From contig JBGCDS010000008.1 of the NCBI GenBank assembly GCA_045105615.1, positions 47,642 through 111,641 of the forward strand: 64,000 nt of DNA. Reading direction: 5' to 3'. Numbering within the stretch: position 1 is the stretch's first letter; each line of letters opens with the position of its first letter. The notes beneath the pieces are model-generated. The model was not told where the DNA came from. It did no database searches and saw only the letters and a list, made by a program, of their open reading frames with translations. This document shows, one piece after another, positions 44,971 to 53,569 of this stretch. The translations under genes were made by a program, and so were the position numbers. Origin of the DNA: UBA1858 sp045105615 (GTDB taxonomy: Bacteria; Pseudomonadota; Gammaproteobacteria; UBA4575).

Positions 44971-47900
44971 TTAGTAAACGACTCTAGCGGTAACTACGCC
45001 ATCCAGACTAGACAGTCTTCGTAGCAAATCCCTCTCTGGAACCACGTTCCATTGTTCCCCTAACTGGAATTTAGCCTCACCCTGTGCCGATTGATATTGA
45101 ATCAATACTTTACAATTGCCATTGCGATAGGGTTTTAAAGTAGTCTCAAGATCAGTGATTAACGAAGCTCTTCTATCCTCTGCATTGACACTAATCACAA
45201 TGCCTTTCCCGTAATCAATGCGCGCATCGTCTAAGCGAGTAATTTCTTTCGCACGAATCCGTGGTTTGCCATTATAGTCATCAATACTAATCACACCATC
45301 AATGATCAAGATTTGATCTTTGACAATATGATGCTTGAAGTCGCTATAGGCATCAGCAAATACCGCCACGTGCATGCGCGCAGTATTATCATCCAACGTT
45401 AAAAACGCAATTCGTCCTGAAGGACTATTTCGAAGACGCATATCCATTAACAATCCACCCACCTTGACCATATTTGCGTCTTTGTTTCGATAACTAGTGT
45501 CGACGGGGGCAATCGGTTGAGCCAAACGATCCTTCAGTGTTTTACCGACTAGGCTGGCTAGCTCTTCACGGTACTGATCCACCGGATGCCCAGAAAAATA
45601 TAATCCTAAGGTTTCACGTTCGGCAGCCAGCAAAGAATCCTCATCCCATTCTGGTTTTTCTTCTATCACCCCTTCACGCGCAACGACCTGCCCGCCACCG
45701 AACATATCGTTCTGTCCAATATCATCGTTACGATGATATTGCTCAGCCGTTTGCATCGCTCTTGGCAAATGGTGCATTAATGTTGCACGAGTATGCCCGC
45801 ACGAATCTAATCCACCAGAACGAATCATCGCCTCCATACTGCGACGATTAAATTTTTGTGTTTCTAAGCGCATACAAAAATCATTCAGTGATTTATACAG
45901 ACCTTCTTTATCTCTCTCCTGCACTAACGATTCAATAGCTGCTTCCCCCACACCTTTAATCGCACCCAGCCCATAAACAATTTTCTGCTCTTCAGTTACG
46001 GTAAAACCATAATAAGAAGTGTTGGCACAAGGAGGCAACACATCTAAGCCCATGGTTTGACATTCTTCACGTAGATGCACCACTTTATCCGTATTATCCA
46101 TATCCGCAGAAAGTACTGATGCCATAAATTCAGCAGGATAATGTGCTTTTAACCAAGCAGTCTGATATGACAGCATGGCGTAGGCGACTGAGTGTGATTT
46201 ATTAAAACCGTAACCTGCAAACTTTTCCATCAAATCAAATATGAAGTTTGCATTAGTATCTTCGACGTTACGCTCAGTTGATCCTTTGACAAAAATCGCA
46301 CGTTGTTTTGCCATCTCTTCCGCTTTCTTTTTACCCATGGCGCGTCGCAACAAATCAGCACCACCTAAAGAGTAGCCTGCTAACACTTGGGCAATTTGCA
46401 TTACCTGTTCTTGATATAAAATAACCCCGTAAGTTTCATTTAGTATTGGCTCCAAATCAGGATGCGGGTATTCAACTAACGCACCATGTTTACGATCAAT
46501 AAAATCATCCACCATGCCAGACTGCAATGGCCCTGGTCGATATAAAGCTACTAACGCAACAATATCATCAAACTTATCAGGCTTTAAACGACCTAAAATA
46601 TCTTTAAGACCATCAGACTCTAATTGGAATACCGCAGTAGTTTGCTGATTTTGCAGCAGCGTATAAGTAGCCTCGTCATCAAGTGGCAAGGCATTCAAAT
46701 CCACCGAAGGCTGGTTATCTTTAGCTAAACGCGCATTCACTTTATCTAACGTGCGATCAATAATAGTTAGCGTGCGTAAACCTAAGAAATCGAATTTAAC
46801 TAAGCCTATTGCTTCAACGTCGTCTTTATCTAACTGTGTAACAACGTTGGCACCTCCCTCCTCACAATAAAGCGGAGTAAAGTCAGTTAATTTGGAAGGC
46901 GCTATTACTACCCCTCCTGCATGCTTACCGGCATTTCGCGCTAGACCTTCAAGCTGCAAAGCCATATCGATGAGAGTGCCAACCTCCTCCTCTTCCTCTA
47001 CCATCTGCTTGAAGTCTTTCTCTTGCTCTAACGCTTTAGACAATGTCATACCCACTTCAAACGGCACCATTTTGGCAATGCGGTCTACAAAGCCATAGGG
47101 ATGACCAAGCACACGCCCCACGTCACGCACTACTGCTTTCGCAGCCATCGTGCCGTAGGTAATAATCTGGCTGACTTTTTCACGGCCATAGCGAGTCGCT
47201 ACGTAATCAATCACGCGATCACGCCCTGCCATACAAAAGTCGATATCGAAATCGGGCATAGATACCCGCTCAGGATTCAAGAAACGCTCAAATAACAGAT
47301 CGTATTCAAGTGGGTCAATGTCAGTAATACCCAAAACATACGCCACCAAAGAACCTGCACCAGAACCACGACCCGGCCCCACCGGCACACCATTTTCGCG
47401 CGCCCACTTTGTAAAGTCAGACACAATTAAAAAGTATCCGGGGTAACCCATGCGTTCAATCACATCGAGTTCGACTTCTAATCGCTGATCATAGGTATCT
47501 AAATCAACAGATTCACGTGATGATTTAATTCTCTGCAGACGATTTTGCAATCCCAGCTTTGACTGCTCTCGCAAAAACTCATCAGTTGTAAGTTCGCCGG
47601 TAGGAAATTCTGGTAAAACATTTTTGCCAAATTCCAACCGCACATTACAGCGCTTAGCAATTTCTATGGTATTTGAAATAGCGGATGGCACATCTGAATA
47701 CAACGCTACCATTTCGTCTACTGGGCGTAAATATTGCTGCTCACTATAAGCTCTTGCGCGACGAGGGTCTGACAACACTCGTCCCTGATTAATACATACG
47801 CGTACTTCATGCGCTTCATATTCACTTGAAGTTAAAAACCTAACATCATTCGTTGCAACAACGGGTAGATTATTTTTTTCAGCAAGATCTAAAGCACTCT

Positions 47901-48441
47901 CATTGTAGACATCTTCGCCTTCACGATCGGTTCTTTGTAACTCTATATAGAAACGATCGGAAAAATTCTGCTTCCACCGATTAATACATTCATCAATACG
48001 CGTTTTGTCTTGTTTACGAATTAACTTACCCAAATCACCTTCACGCCCACCAGACAATACAATCAAACCTTGATTGAATTCATCAATCCAACTTCGGTCT
48101 ATAGTTGGCAGACCACCATGCTGGCCTTCTAAATAGGCACGCGTTAATAGCTCAGTTAGATTCCGATAACCAGCATTGTTCATACACAGCAAGCCAATGC
48201 GATAGCGTTCTTTTAATACTGGGTCTGAAATTAATACATCAGCACCGATAATCGGTTTCACACCATTAGAAATCGCCGCACGATAAAATTTAACCAAGGC
48301 AAACAAGTTGGAGAAGTCTGTCAATGCAACCGCAGGCATCTCTAACTCAGACACCTTACGCATTAATGCAGGAATACGTACTAATCCATCAACTATGGAA
48401 AATTCGCTATGCAAACGTAAATGGACAAATTGCGGATTCAT
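44971..48441 (-). CDS. dnaE: DNA polymerase III alpha subunit
   Basis: DnaE is the replicative polymerase. The 1156-residue protein has the N-terminal PHP domain (HLRLHSEFSIVDG) and the catalytic palm aspartates in PDFDID (396-401). The GPGRGSGAGSLVAYVLGITDIDPL motif starts near residue 353, here seen as GPGRGSGAGSLVAY. The fingers region contains YRPGPLQSGM and the C-terminus has an OB fold (RIAFLTLDDNTARMHVAVF). Its ATG overlaps the rnhB stop by four bases, so the two are translationally coupled as in E. coli. Confidence 0.97.
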   Translation of the reverse strand: MNPQFVHLRLHSEFSIVDGLVRIPALMRKVSELEMPAVALTDFSNLFALVKFYRAAISNGVKPIIGADVLISDPVLKERYRIGLLCMNNAGYRNLTELLTRAYLEGQHGGLPTIDRSWIDEFNQGLIVLSGGREGDLGKLIRKQDKTRIDECINRWKQNFSDRFYIELQRTDREGEDVYNESALDLAEKNNLPVVATNDVRFLTSSEYEAHEVRVCINQGRVLSDPRRARAYSEQQYLRPVDEMVALYSDVPSAISNTIEIAKRCNVRLEFGKNVLPEFPTGELTTDEFLREQSKLGLQNRLQRIKSSRESVDLDTYDQRLEVELDVIERMGYPGYFLIVSDFTKWARENGVPVGPGRGSGAGSLVAYVLGITDIDPLEYDLLFERFLNPERVSMPDFDIDFCMAGRDRVIDYVATRYGREKVSQIITYGTMAAKAVVRDVGRVLGHPYGFVDRIAKMVPFEVGMTLSKALEQEKDFKQMVEEEEEVGTLIDMALQLEGLARNAGKHAGGVVIAPSKLTDFTPLYCEEGGANVVTQLDKDDVEAIGLVKFDFLGLRTLTIIDRTLDKVNARLAKDNQPSVDLNALPLDDEATYTLLQNQQTTAVFQLESDGLKDILGRLKPDKFDDIVALVALYRPGPLQSGMVDDFIDRKHGALVEYPHPDLEPILNETYGVILYQEQVMQIAQVLAGYSLGGADLLRRAMGKKKAEEMAKQRAIFVKGSTERNVEDTNANFIFDLMEKFAGYGFNKSHSVAYAMLSYQTAWLKAHYPAEFMASVLSADMDNTDKVVHLREECQTMGLDVLPPCANTSYYGFTVTEEQKIVYGLGAIKGVGEAAIESLVQERDKEGLYKSLNDFCMRLETQKFNRRSMEAMIRSGGLDSCGHTRATLMHHLPRAMQTAEQYHRNDDIGQNDMFGGGQVVAREGVIEEKPEWDEDSLLAAERETLGLYFSGHPVDQYREELASLVGKTLKDRLAQPIAPVDTSYRNKDANMVKVGGLLMDMRLRNSPSGRIAFLTLDDNTARMHVAVFADAYSDFKHHIVKDQILIIDGVISIDDYNGKPRIRAKEITRLDDARIDYGKGIVISVNAEDRRASLITDLETTLKPYRNGNCKVLIQYQSAQGEAKFQLGEQWNVVPERDLLRRLSSLDGVVTARVVY

Positions 48442-49013
48442 TTTAGTACGTTAGCAACTGGCTTAAAGCTTCGACGATGATGACTGCATGGACCATGTTG
48501 CTTGAGTGCTTCCATATGCAAAGCAGTGGGATAACCCTTATGTTTTGCAAAGCCATATTGTGGATAGGACATATCTAGCTCACACATTTCTAAATCTCTT
48601 GTCACTTTAGCTAAAATAGAAGCCGCACTGATGGCCGGCACATGTTGATCCCCCTTGATAACCGCATAGGATTGCACCGTTAACTCCGGGCTGTATTTAC
48701 CGTCAACCAATGCTAGTTCTGGCACCAGCGATATGCCTTCAAAGGCTCTTTTCATCGCCAACAGACTTGCATAAAAAATATTATATTTATCAATTTCTTC
48801 AGGTTCACAGCGTCCAATGGCCCACGCCAATGCATTTTTCTTAATCTCAGCAGCACAGGCTTCACGTCGCTTCGCTGTTAACACTTTTGAATCTTTAAGA
48901 CCCAACCACTCATGCGTATCTCCAAGTACCACCGCAGCTGCCACGACTGGTCCTGCGAGTGGCCCGCGCCCAACTTCATCAATGCCCGCATAGGTATTGA
49001 TATCAACCTGCAT
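48438..49013 (-). CDS. rnhB: Ribonuclease HII
   Basis: RNase HII nicks at single ribonucleotides embedded in DNA and degrades RNA-DNA hybrids. The catalytic residues are visible: Asp and Glu in GIDEVGRGPLAGPVV, Asp in LGLKDSK, and Asp in ALVDGKY. SAASILAKVTRD follows. An ATG at 49013 gives about 191 residues starting MQVDINTYAG. The frame extends 13 codons further to a TTG at 49052, but that extension is not typical of the family. It heads the rnhB-dnaE pair and is divergent from the gnnA-like gene. In most relatives lpxB would lie immediately upstream on the same strand. Confidence 0.93.
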   Translation of the reverse strand: MQVDINTYAGIDEVGRGPLAGPVVAAAVVLGDTHEWLGLKDSKVLTAKRREACAAEIKKNALAWAIGRCEPEEIDKYNIFYASLLAMKRAFEGISLVPELALVDGKYSPELTVQSYAVIKGDQHVPAISAASILAKVTRDLEMCELDMSYPQYGFAKHKGYPTALHMEALKQHGPCSHHRRSFKPVANVLK

Positions 49014-49146
49014 GTCTGAGAATTTAACCACATTAGAGTGCTTTTTAATCAAGAGTCTTTTTTACTCGATGATGCTCATATTTGAGCCCATATTTAGGCT
49101 AGAGGACGTATACTGCGAGGTTTTTATAATACAGATTTTTAGTTGA

Positions 49147-50076
49147 ATGGGAATTGTGAATATAGCGGTCATTGGTGCAGGGTATTTGGGCAAATTTCAT
49201 GCTCAAAAATATGCGGCATTGGATAATTGCCAGTTAACTGGCCTAGTAGATAGCGATCCTACTACTGTCGAAGAAATGGCTAATTTGTATCCAGAGGCAA
49301 AAGTCAGTACAGATTTTCTAACTATCATTGACCATGTCGATGCAGTCAGCATTGTGACTTCCACACCATCACATTACGAAATAGCCAAACAATTTTTATC
49401 CCGCGGCAAGCATGTGCTGCTGGAAAAACCCATGACCTCGACAACCGAACAAGCAAAAGAGCTGATTAAGATAGCCAATGACCACGGCTGTATTCTACAA
49501 ATTGGGCATATTGAACGATTTAATCCTACTGTGCTTGCAATGGACGAACACATGCAGCAGCCCAAGTTCATTGAGTCTCAACGCCTATCTCCATTTAAGG
49601 CACGCGGCACCGATGTCAACGTCGTACTAGATTTAATGATTCATGATATCGATATCATCCTTAGTATCGTGCAGTCCGACATAAAATCAATTCAGGCCTC
49701 AGGAATGAGCGTACTATCTGATGATATTGATATCGCTAACGCACGCATCACATTCGCCAATGACTGTGTGGCTAATGTCACAGCCAGTCGAGTGAGTACT
49801 AAAAGTGAACGCAAAGTGCGACTTTTTCAAGGCAATGCTTACTTTTCCGCTGACCTTGGAAATCACGAACTAAAAATTTACACGCGAGAAAACAGTGAAA
49901 TCAACGCGCAAAGTTTCAATTTCGAAAAATCAGATGCACTTCTATCTGAAATCACTCATTTTTTAGAATGCATTAACAACAATACTCAACCTCTTGTTTC
50001 AGGTATTGATGGTCTACGGGCACTACACACAGCCAATCAAATCGCCAACACAATTCAACTACATAACGCCAAGTAA
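49147..50076 (+). CDS. gnnA: Gfo/Idh/MocA-family sugar dehydrogenase, probable UDP-GlcNAc 3-dehydrogenase GnnA
   Basis: This 309-residue NAD-dependent oxidoreductase has the Rossmann motif GAGYLG (10-15), the EKP motif (93-95) and GHIERFNP around residue 119. The DLMIHDID region carries the catalytic histidine. GnnA oxidises the 3-hydroxyl of UDP-GlcNAc, and GnnB then aminates the ketone to give UDP-2,3-diamino sugar for lipid A. In Acidithiobacillus ferrooxidans, where this was worked out, gnnA and gnnB sit with lpxA and lpxB. Here it is followed five bases later by a matching aminotransferase and then by lpxB. The family alone would not fix the substrate; context does. An O-antigen sugar role is the alternative. 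Confidence 0.75.
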   Translation: MGIVNIAVIGAGYLGKFHAQKYAALDNCQLTGLVDSDPTTVEEMANLYPEAKVSTDFLTIIDHVDAVSIVTSTPSHYEIAKQFLSRGKHVLLEKPMTSTTEQAKELIKIANDHGCILQIGHIERFNPTVLAMDEHMQQPKFIESQRLSPFKARGTDVNVVLDLMIHDIDIILSIVQSDIKSIQASGMSVLSDDIDIANARITFANDCVANVTASRVSTKSERKVRLFQGNAYFSADLGNHELKIYTRENSEINAQSFNFEKSDALLSEITHFLECINNNTQPLVSGIDGLRALHTANQIANTIQLHNAK

Positions 50077-50081
50077 TTAAC

Positions 50082-51188
50082 ATGAATTCAACACCAATCC
50101 CTATGGTTGATTTGCGCCTGCAATATCAATCAATCAAAGATGAAGTTCAAAGCGCACTCAACGAAACGCTAGAAAATACTGCCTTCATTATGGGCCCTAA
50201 TGTCCATGCACTAGAAGACGAAGTTTCACAATACTTAAACATTAAGCATTCAGTGAGCTGCTCATCAGGCACTGATGCCCTGCACTTAGCGTTACGTGCA
50301 TTAGGAATTAAGCCAGGCGATGAAGTCATTTGCCCGTCGTTTACTTTTGCAGCAACCGCTGAAGCAATTCGTTATGTCGGTGCAACCCCAGTATTTGTTG
50401 ATATAGACTCAACCACTTTTAACATAGACCCTGCTTGCATCAAAAATGCACTCTCAGAAAAAACGCGCGCAGTAATTGTTGTACATTTATTTGGATTAAC
50501 TGCGGATGTCGATGAAATAAAATCACTCATTAAAGATAAAAATATATATTTAGTAGAAGATTGCGCTCAATCATTTGGCGCTAGCTATAAAGGCAAAAAG
50601 ACAGGCACATTAGGCGACATTAGCTGCTTTAGTTTTTTCCCAAGCAAAAATCTTGGTTGTTATGGCGATGGCGGCATGATTAGCACCGCCGATGACAAAC
50701 TTGCAGAAGTATTAAAGCTATTACGCAACCATGGCAGCCCAGTAAGATACGAACACACTATAGTAGGCTACAACAGCCGCCTAGATGAAATGCAAGCGGC
50801 AATACTACGCATAAAATTAAAACGCATTAACCAGTACAATCAGCAACGACATCATAATGCGTCAAAATATACAAAGGCTTTAACAAAGCTGGGTATCATT
50901 ACGCCAAGCGAATCGCCTGACAGTACTCATGTATATCACCAATACACACTTCAAGACGCACGCAGAGACAAGATACATGCAGCACTCAGCGAACAAAACA
51001 TTGCTTCTGCAATTTATTACCCCAAAGGCTTACACCAACAAACTGCTTTTACAAATAATCAGCCAGCGGTGTCATTACCTATCACAGAAAATATTTGCGC
51101 TAATTGTCTTTCGCTCCCTATGTATCCAGAGCTATCCTCTGAACAGATTGGCAGCATCATTAGCGTTATTCAGCAACAGTTTAGTTAA
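50082..51188 (+). CDS. gnnB: DegT/DnrJ/EryC1 sugar aminotransferase, probable UDP-3-keto-GlcNAc aminotransferase GnnB
   Basis: This 368-residue PLP enzyme belongs to the DegT/DnrJ/EryC1/StrS family. The phosphate-binding SSGTDALHLAL loop is near residue 63. VEDCAQSFGA (aspartate and glutamine contacts to PLP) is followed by the Schiff-base lysine Lys189 in FFPSKNLGCYGDGG. The C-terminal signature includes GYNSRLDEMQAAILRIKL. Directly downstream of the gnnA-like oxidoreductase and 12 bases before lpxB, it is best read as the transaminase that finishes UDP-2-acetamido-3-amino-glucose. WecE- or PerA-like roles in O-antigen synthesis are possible but less likely beside lpxB. Confidence 0.75.
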   Translation: MNSTPIPMVDLRLQYQSIKDEVQSALNETLENTAFIMGPNVHALEDEVSQYLNIKHSVSCSSGTDALHLALRALGIKPGDEVICPSFTFAATAEAIRYVGATPVFVDIDSTTFNIDPACIKNALSEKTRAVIVVHLFGLTADVDEIKSLIKDKNIYLVEDCAQSFGASYKGKKTGTLGDISCFSFFPSKNLGCYGDGGMISTADDKLAEVLKLLRNHGSPVRYEHTIVGYNSRLDEMQAAILRIKLKRINQYNQQRHHNASKYTKALTKLGIITPSESPDSTHVYHQYTLQDARRDKIHAALSEQNIASAIYYPKGLHQQTAFTNNQPAVSLPITENICANCLSLPMYPELSSEQIGSIISVIQQQFS

Positions 51189-51200
51189 TCAAGACTGTCA

Positions 51201-52313
51201 ATGAAGATTGTTATTGTCGCTGGCGAAGTATCAGGTGATTTACTTGGCGGAAAATTAGCAGGTGCATTAATAGAGCACGACAAAAAGATCAGCATGTCAG
51301 GTATAGGCGGACATGCAATGCGTGATGCAGGTGTGCATACGCTCTTTGATGTCAGTGATACATCGGTTGTAGGTATAGCAGAGGTGTTAAAGCATTACCC
51401 TCGGCTGCGCAGAATATTATCCACTCTGAAAAAACATCTCAAAGCTAATAAACCTGATTTACTAATACTAATCGACTATCCTGAGTTCAATTTAAAACTA
51501 GCTACATACGCTAAAAGTCTTGGTATAAAGGTAATATTCTATGTCAGCCCACAGGTATGGGCATGGCGCACAGGTAGAGTAAAGAAGATTAAAAAATGCG
51601 TTGATCTGATGGCAGTATTATTTCCCTTTGAGCTGGACTTCTATAATAAAGAAAACGTACCTGTCTGCCTTGTTCGTCATCCCTTACTAGATGACGTAGA
51701 CGCTACCTACAAAGCCAATAATATAACAGATCAAGCGACCACTGTTGGCCTTCTCCCTGGCAGCCGTAAAAATGAAATCAGTAAACTACTTCCAGTGATG
51801 ATTGATGTCGCTCAACGACTATTAGAACAAAATCCGAATATCAAATTTATCTTGCCTGTTGCTCCCGGGGCAAACATTAACGACCTCAAAAACTATAATA
51901 AATACGACTTACCCATCAGCTATCAGAAAGGTAACTTTTACGGATCAATTCAACGCTGCCACGTGCTAGCTATCGCATCTGGCACTGCAACCTTACAAGC
52001 CGCTTTGATGGGTAAGGCTATGGTTGTGATATATAAAATATCACCTATCACTTACAAATTATTTGGCCATATGGTCAATGTTGACCATATCTGCTTAGCT
52101 AATATTATTTTAAACAGACGCGCTTATCCTGAGTTAATTCAAGATGATGCAAATTCAGATTTGCTATTTGAGTCGCTAGTTAAATTAATTAATGACAAGC
52201 AAACAGATGAGATTATGATGAAAAATCGGGAAGAAATTCACGCTAAATTAAACTCAGGAATAAACTCCAAGGAACTTGCGGAGCGAGCAATCATGTTAGC
52301 CAATCAGAATTAA
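51201..52313 (+). CDS. lpxB: Lipid-A-disaccharide synthase
   Basis: LpxB joins lipid X and UDP-diacyl-glucosamine into the beta-1',6-linked lipid A disaccharide. The 370-residue GT-B type enzyme begins with VAGEVSGDLLGGKLAGAL. It carries IDYPEFNLKLA around residue 92, YVSPQVWAWRTGRVKKIKK around 114-132, the LLPGSRKNEI motif near 191, and ASGTATLQAAL around 258. The gene lies on the opposite strand to lpxA, lpxD and fabZ and overlaps the lpxA 3' end by four bases. In most Gammaproteobacteria it is collinear with lpxA, so this copy has been inverted with its two upstream genes. Confidence 0.95.
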   Translation: MKIVIVAGEVSGDLLGGKLAGALIEHDKKISMSGIGGHAMRDAGVHTLFDVSDTSVVGIAEVLKHYPRLRRILSTLKKHLKANKPDLLILIDYPEFNLKLATYAKSLGIKVIFYVSPQVWAWRTGRVKKIKKCVDLMAVLFPFELDFYNKENVPVCLVRHPLLDDVDATYKANNITDQATTVGLLPGSRKNEISKLLPVMIDVAQRLLEQNPNIKFILPVAPGANINDLKNYNKYDLPISYQKGNFYGSIQRCHVLAIASGTATLQAALMGKAMVVIYKISPITYKLFGHMVNVDHICLANIILNRRAYPELIQDDANSDLLFESLVKLINDKQTDEIMMKNREEIHAKLNSGINSKELAERAIMLANQN

Positions 52314-53119
52314 CGAACTGTTCCGCGTTGACTATTTTCAACAAATTGTACGAATTCTTTCACTTCACTATATTGCTCAGCGATAGCTTTAACTTTTTCG
52401 AACTGCTCGGCGCGGGAATTTTTTGAAACAATCAATGCTTTATAAGCTTGATGCAGCGCTTGAATGACATCCTCGTTGAATTCTCGGCGGCGCAAGCCTT
52501 CCTTGTTCAAACCAAATGCTTTAGCCAAATTACCCGAAGCCATCATATAGGGGGGAAGATCTTTATTAAGCGCTGAGCCCATACCACAGAATGAATGTGC
52601 ACCAATATGACAGAACTGATGCACCAGTGTAAAACCACCTAACACAGCGAAGTCATCAACAATCACATGCCCTGCAAGTGATGCGCCATTTGAAAAAATA
52701 GTACTATTCCCAATCACACAGTCATGGGCAATATGTACATATGCCATCACCCAATTATCATTACCGATAGTAGTCGAACCTTGATCAGCATTGGTGCCTC
52801 TATTAATCGTGCAGAATTCACGAATAGTATTATTGTCACCAATAATTAACTGACTATCTTCACCAGTAAATTTTTTATCTTGAGGTATTTCGCCTAACGA
52901 CGAGAATTGAAAAATATGATTTTCCACACCAATCGTAGTCGGGCCTTTTATAACAACATGAGGGCCTATTGTTGTATTTTTACCAATTTTTACTCCTGCA
53001 CCAATAACACTATAGGGTCCAATACTGACACCCTCACCGATAATTGCAGTTGCGTCAATCACTGCTGTTGGATGAATTGCATCCTCACTCGCAGAATGTA
53101 ATGTATCGGTATTTCTCAT
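52310..53119 (-). CDS. lpxA: UDP-GlcNAc (or UDP-GlcNAc3N) acyltransferase
   Basis: LpxA transfers a 3-hydroxyacyl chain from ACP to the 3-position of the UDP-sugar, the first step of lipid A synthesis. The 269 residues fold as a left-handed beta-helix of hexapeptide repeats. The catalytic histidine is His132 in HIAHD (E. coli His125), and VHQFC marks the next conserved histidine. At the position of E. coli Gly173, which measures acyl length, this protein has Met180 (in FCGMGS). A methionine there in Pseudomonas LpxA restricts the enzyme to C10 chains. With GnnA and GnnB nearby the acceptor may carry a 3-amino group. It starts two bases after fabZ. Confidence 0.95.
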   Translation of the reverse strand: MRNTDTLHSASEDAIHPTAVIDATAIIGEGVSIGPYSVIGAGVKIGKNTTIGPHVVIKGPTTIGVENHIFQFSSLGEIPQDKKFTGEDSQLIIGDNNTIREFCTINRGTNADQGSTTIGNDNWVMAYVHIAHDCVIGNSTIFSNGASLAGHVIVDDFAVLGGFTLVHQFCHIGAHSFCGMGSALNKDLPPYMMASGNLAKAFGLNKEGLRRREFNEDVIQALHQAYKALIVSKNSRAEQFEKVKAIAEQYSEVKEFVQFVENSQRGTVR

Positions 53120-53121
53120 AT

Positions 53122-53568
53122 TTATAGGTCTTTAAACATGCACTTTAGTTCCGCGCTTGCTGCTAATTCATCATCTACATATGCGTTTGTTTCAAATACA
53201 CCATAATTTCTTTTCATTCGCGACAAGCGTGATTCCAATCTCAACTGATCACCAGGCACTACAGGTCGCTTAAAGCGAGCATTATCTATTCCAACAAATA
53301 AAAATAAACTTTCATTTTCAGGCTTCAGATTAGGATCACTCAACACTAAAACACCAGACACTTGAGCCAATGCTTCAAGTATCAGCACACCAGGAAATAC
53401 AGGAGTATTTGGGAAATGTCCCTGAAAAAAAGCTTCATTAATAGTCACATTTTTAATAGCAGCAATTGAATCACCGTGTTTACATTCAACCACACGATCC
53501 AGTAACAAAAAAGGATACCGATGCGGTAAATATTTCATGATTTCTGTCACGGACATTACGGCATCCAT
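53122..53568 (-). CDS. fabZ: 3-hydroxyacyl-ACP dehydratase FabZ
   Basis: FabZ dehydrates 3-hydroxyacyl-ACP during fatty acid elongation and competes with LpxA and LpxD for the same substrates. The 148-residue hot-dog-fold protein has the catalytic histidine in PHRYPFLLLDRV and the glutamate in FPGVLILEALAQ. GHFPNTPVFPG lies between them. The ATG at 53568 has an AGGGA site at suitable spacing. An internal ATG four codons on is less likely. It is one base downstream of lpxD and two bases upstream of lpxA. Confidence 0.96.
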   Translation of the reverse strand: MDAVMSVTEIMKYLPHRYPFLLLDRVVECKHGDSIAAIKNVTINEAFFQGHFPNTPVFPGVLILEALAQVSGVLVLSDPNLKPENESLFLFVGIDNARFKRPVVPGDQLRLESRLSRMKRNYGVFETNAYVDDELAASAELKCMFKDL

Positions 53569-53569
53569 A

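Noticed and set aside
49108..49130. Possible promoter for gnnA: TATACT at 49109-49114 and TATAAT at 49125-49130
   Set aside because: Neither -10 box has an acceptable -35 at 16-18 bases, and the second would place the start only about ten bases before the ATG. A promoter must exist in this gap, but I cannot choose it.
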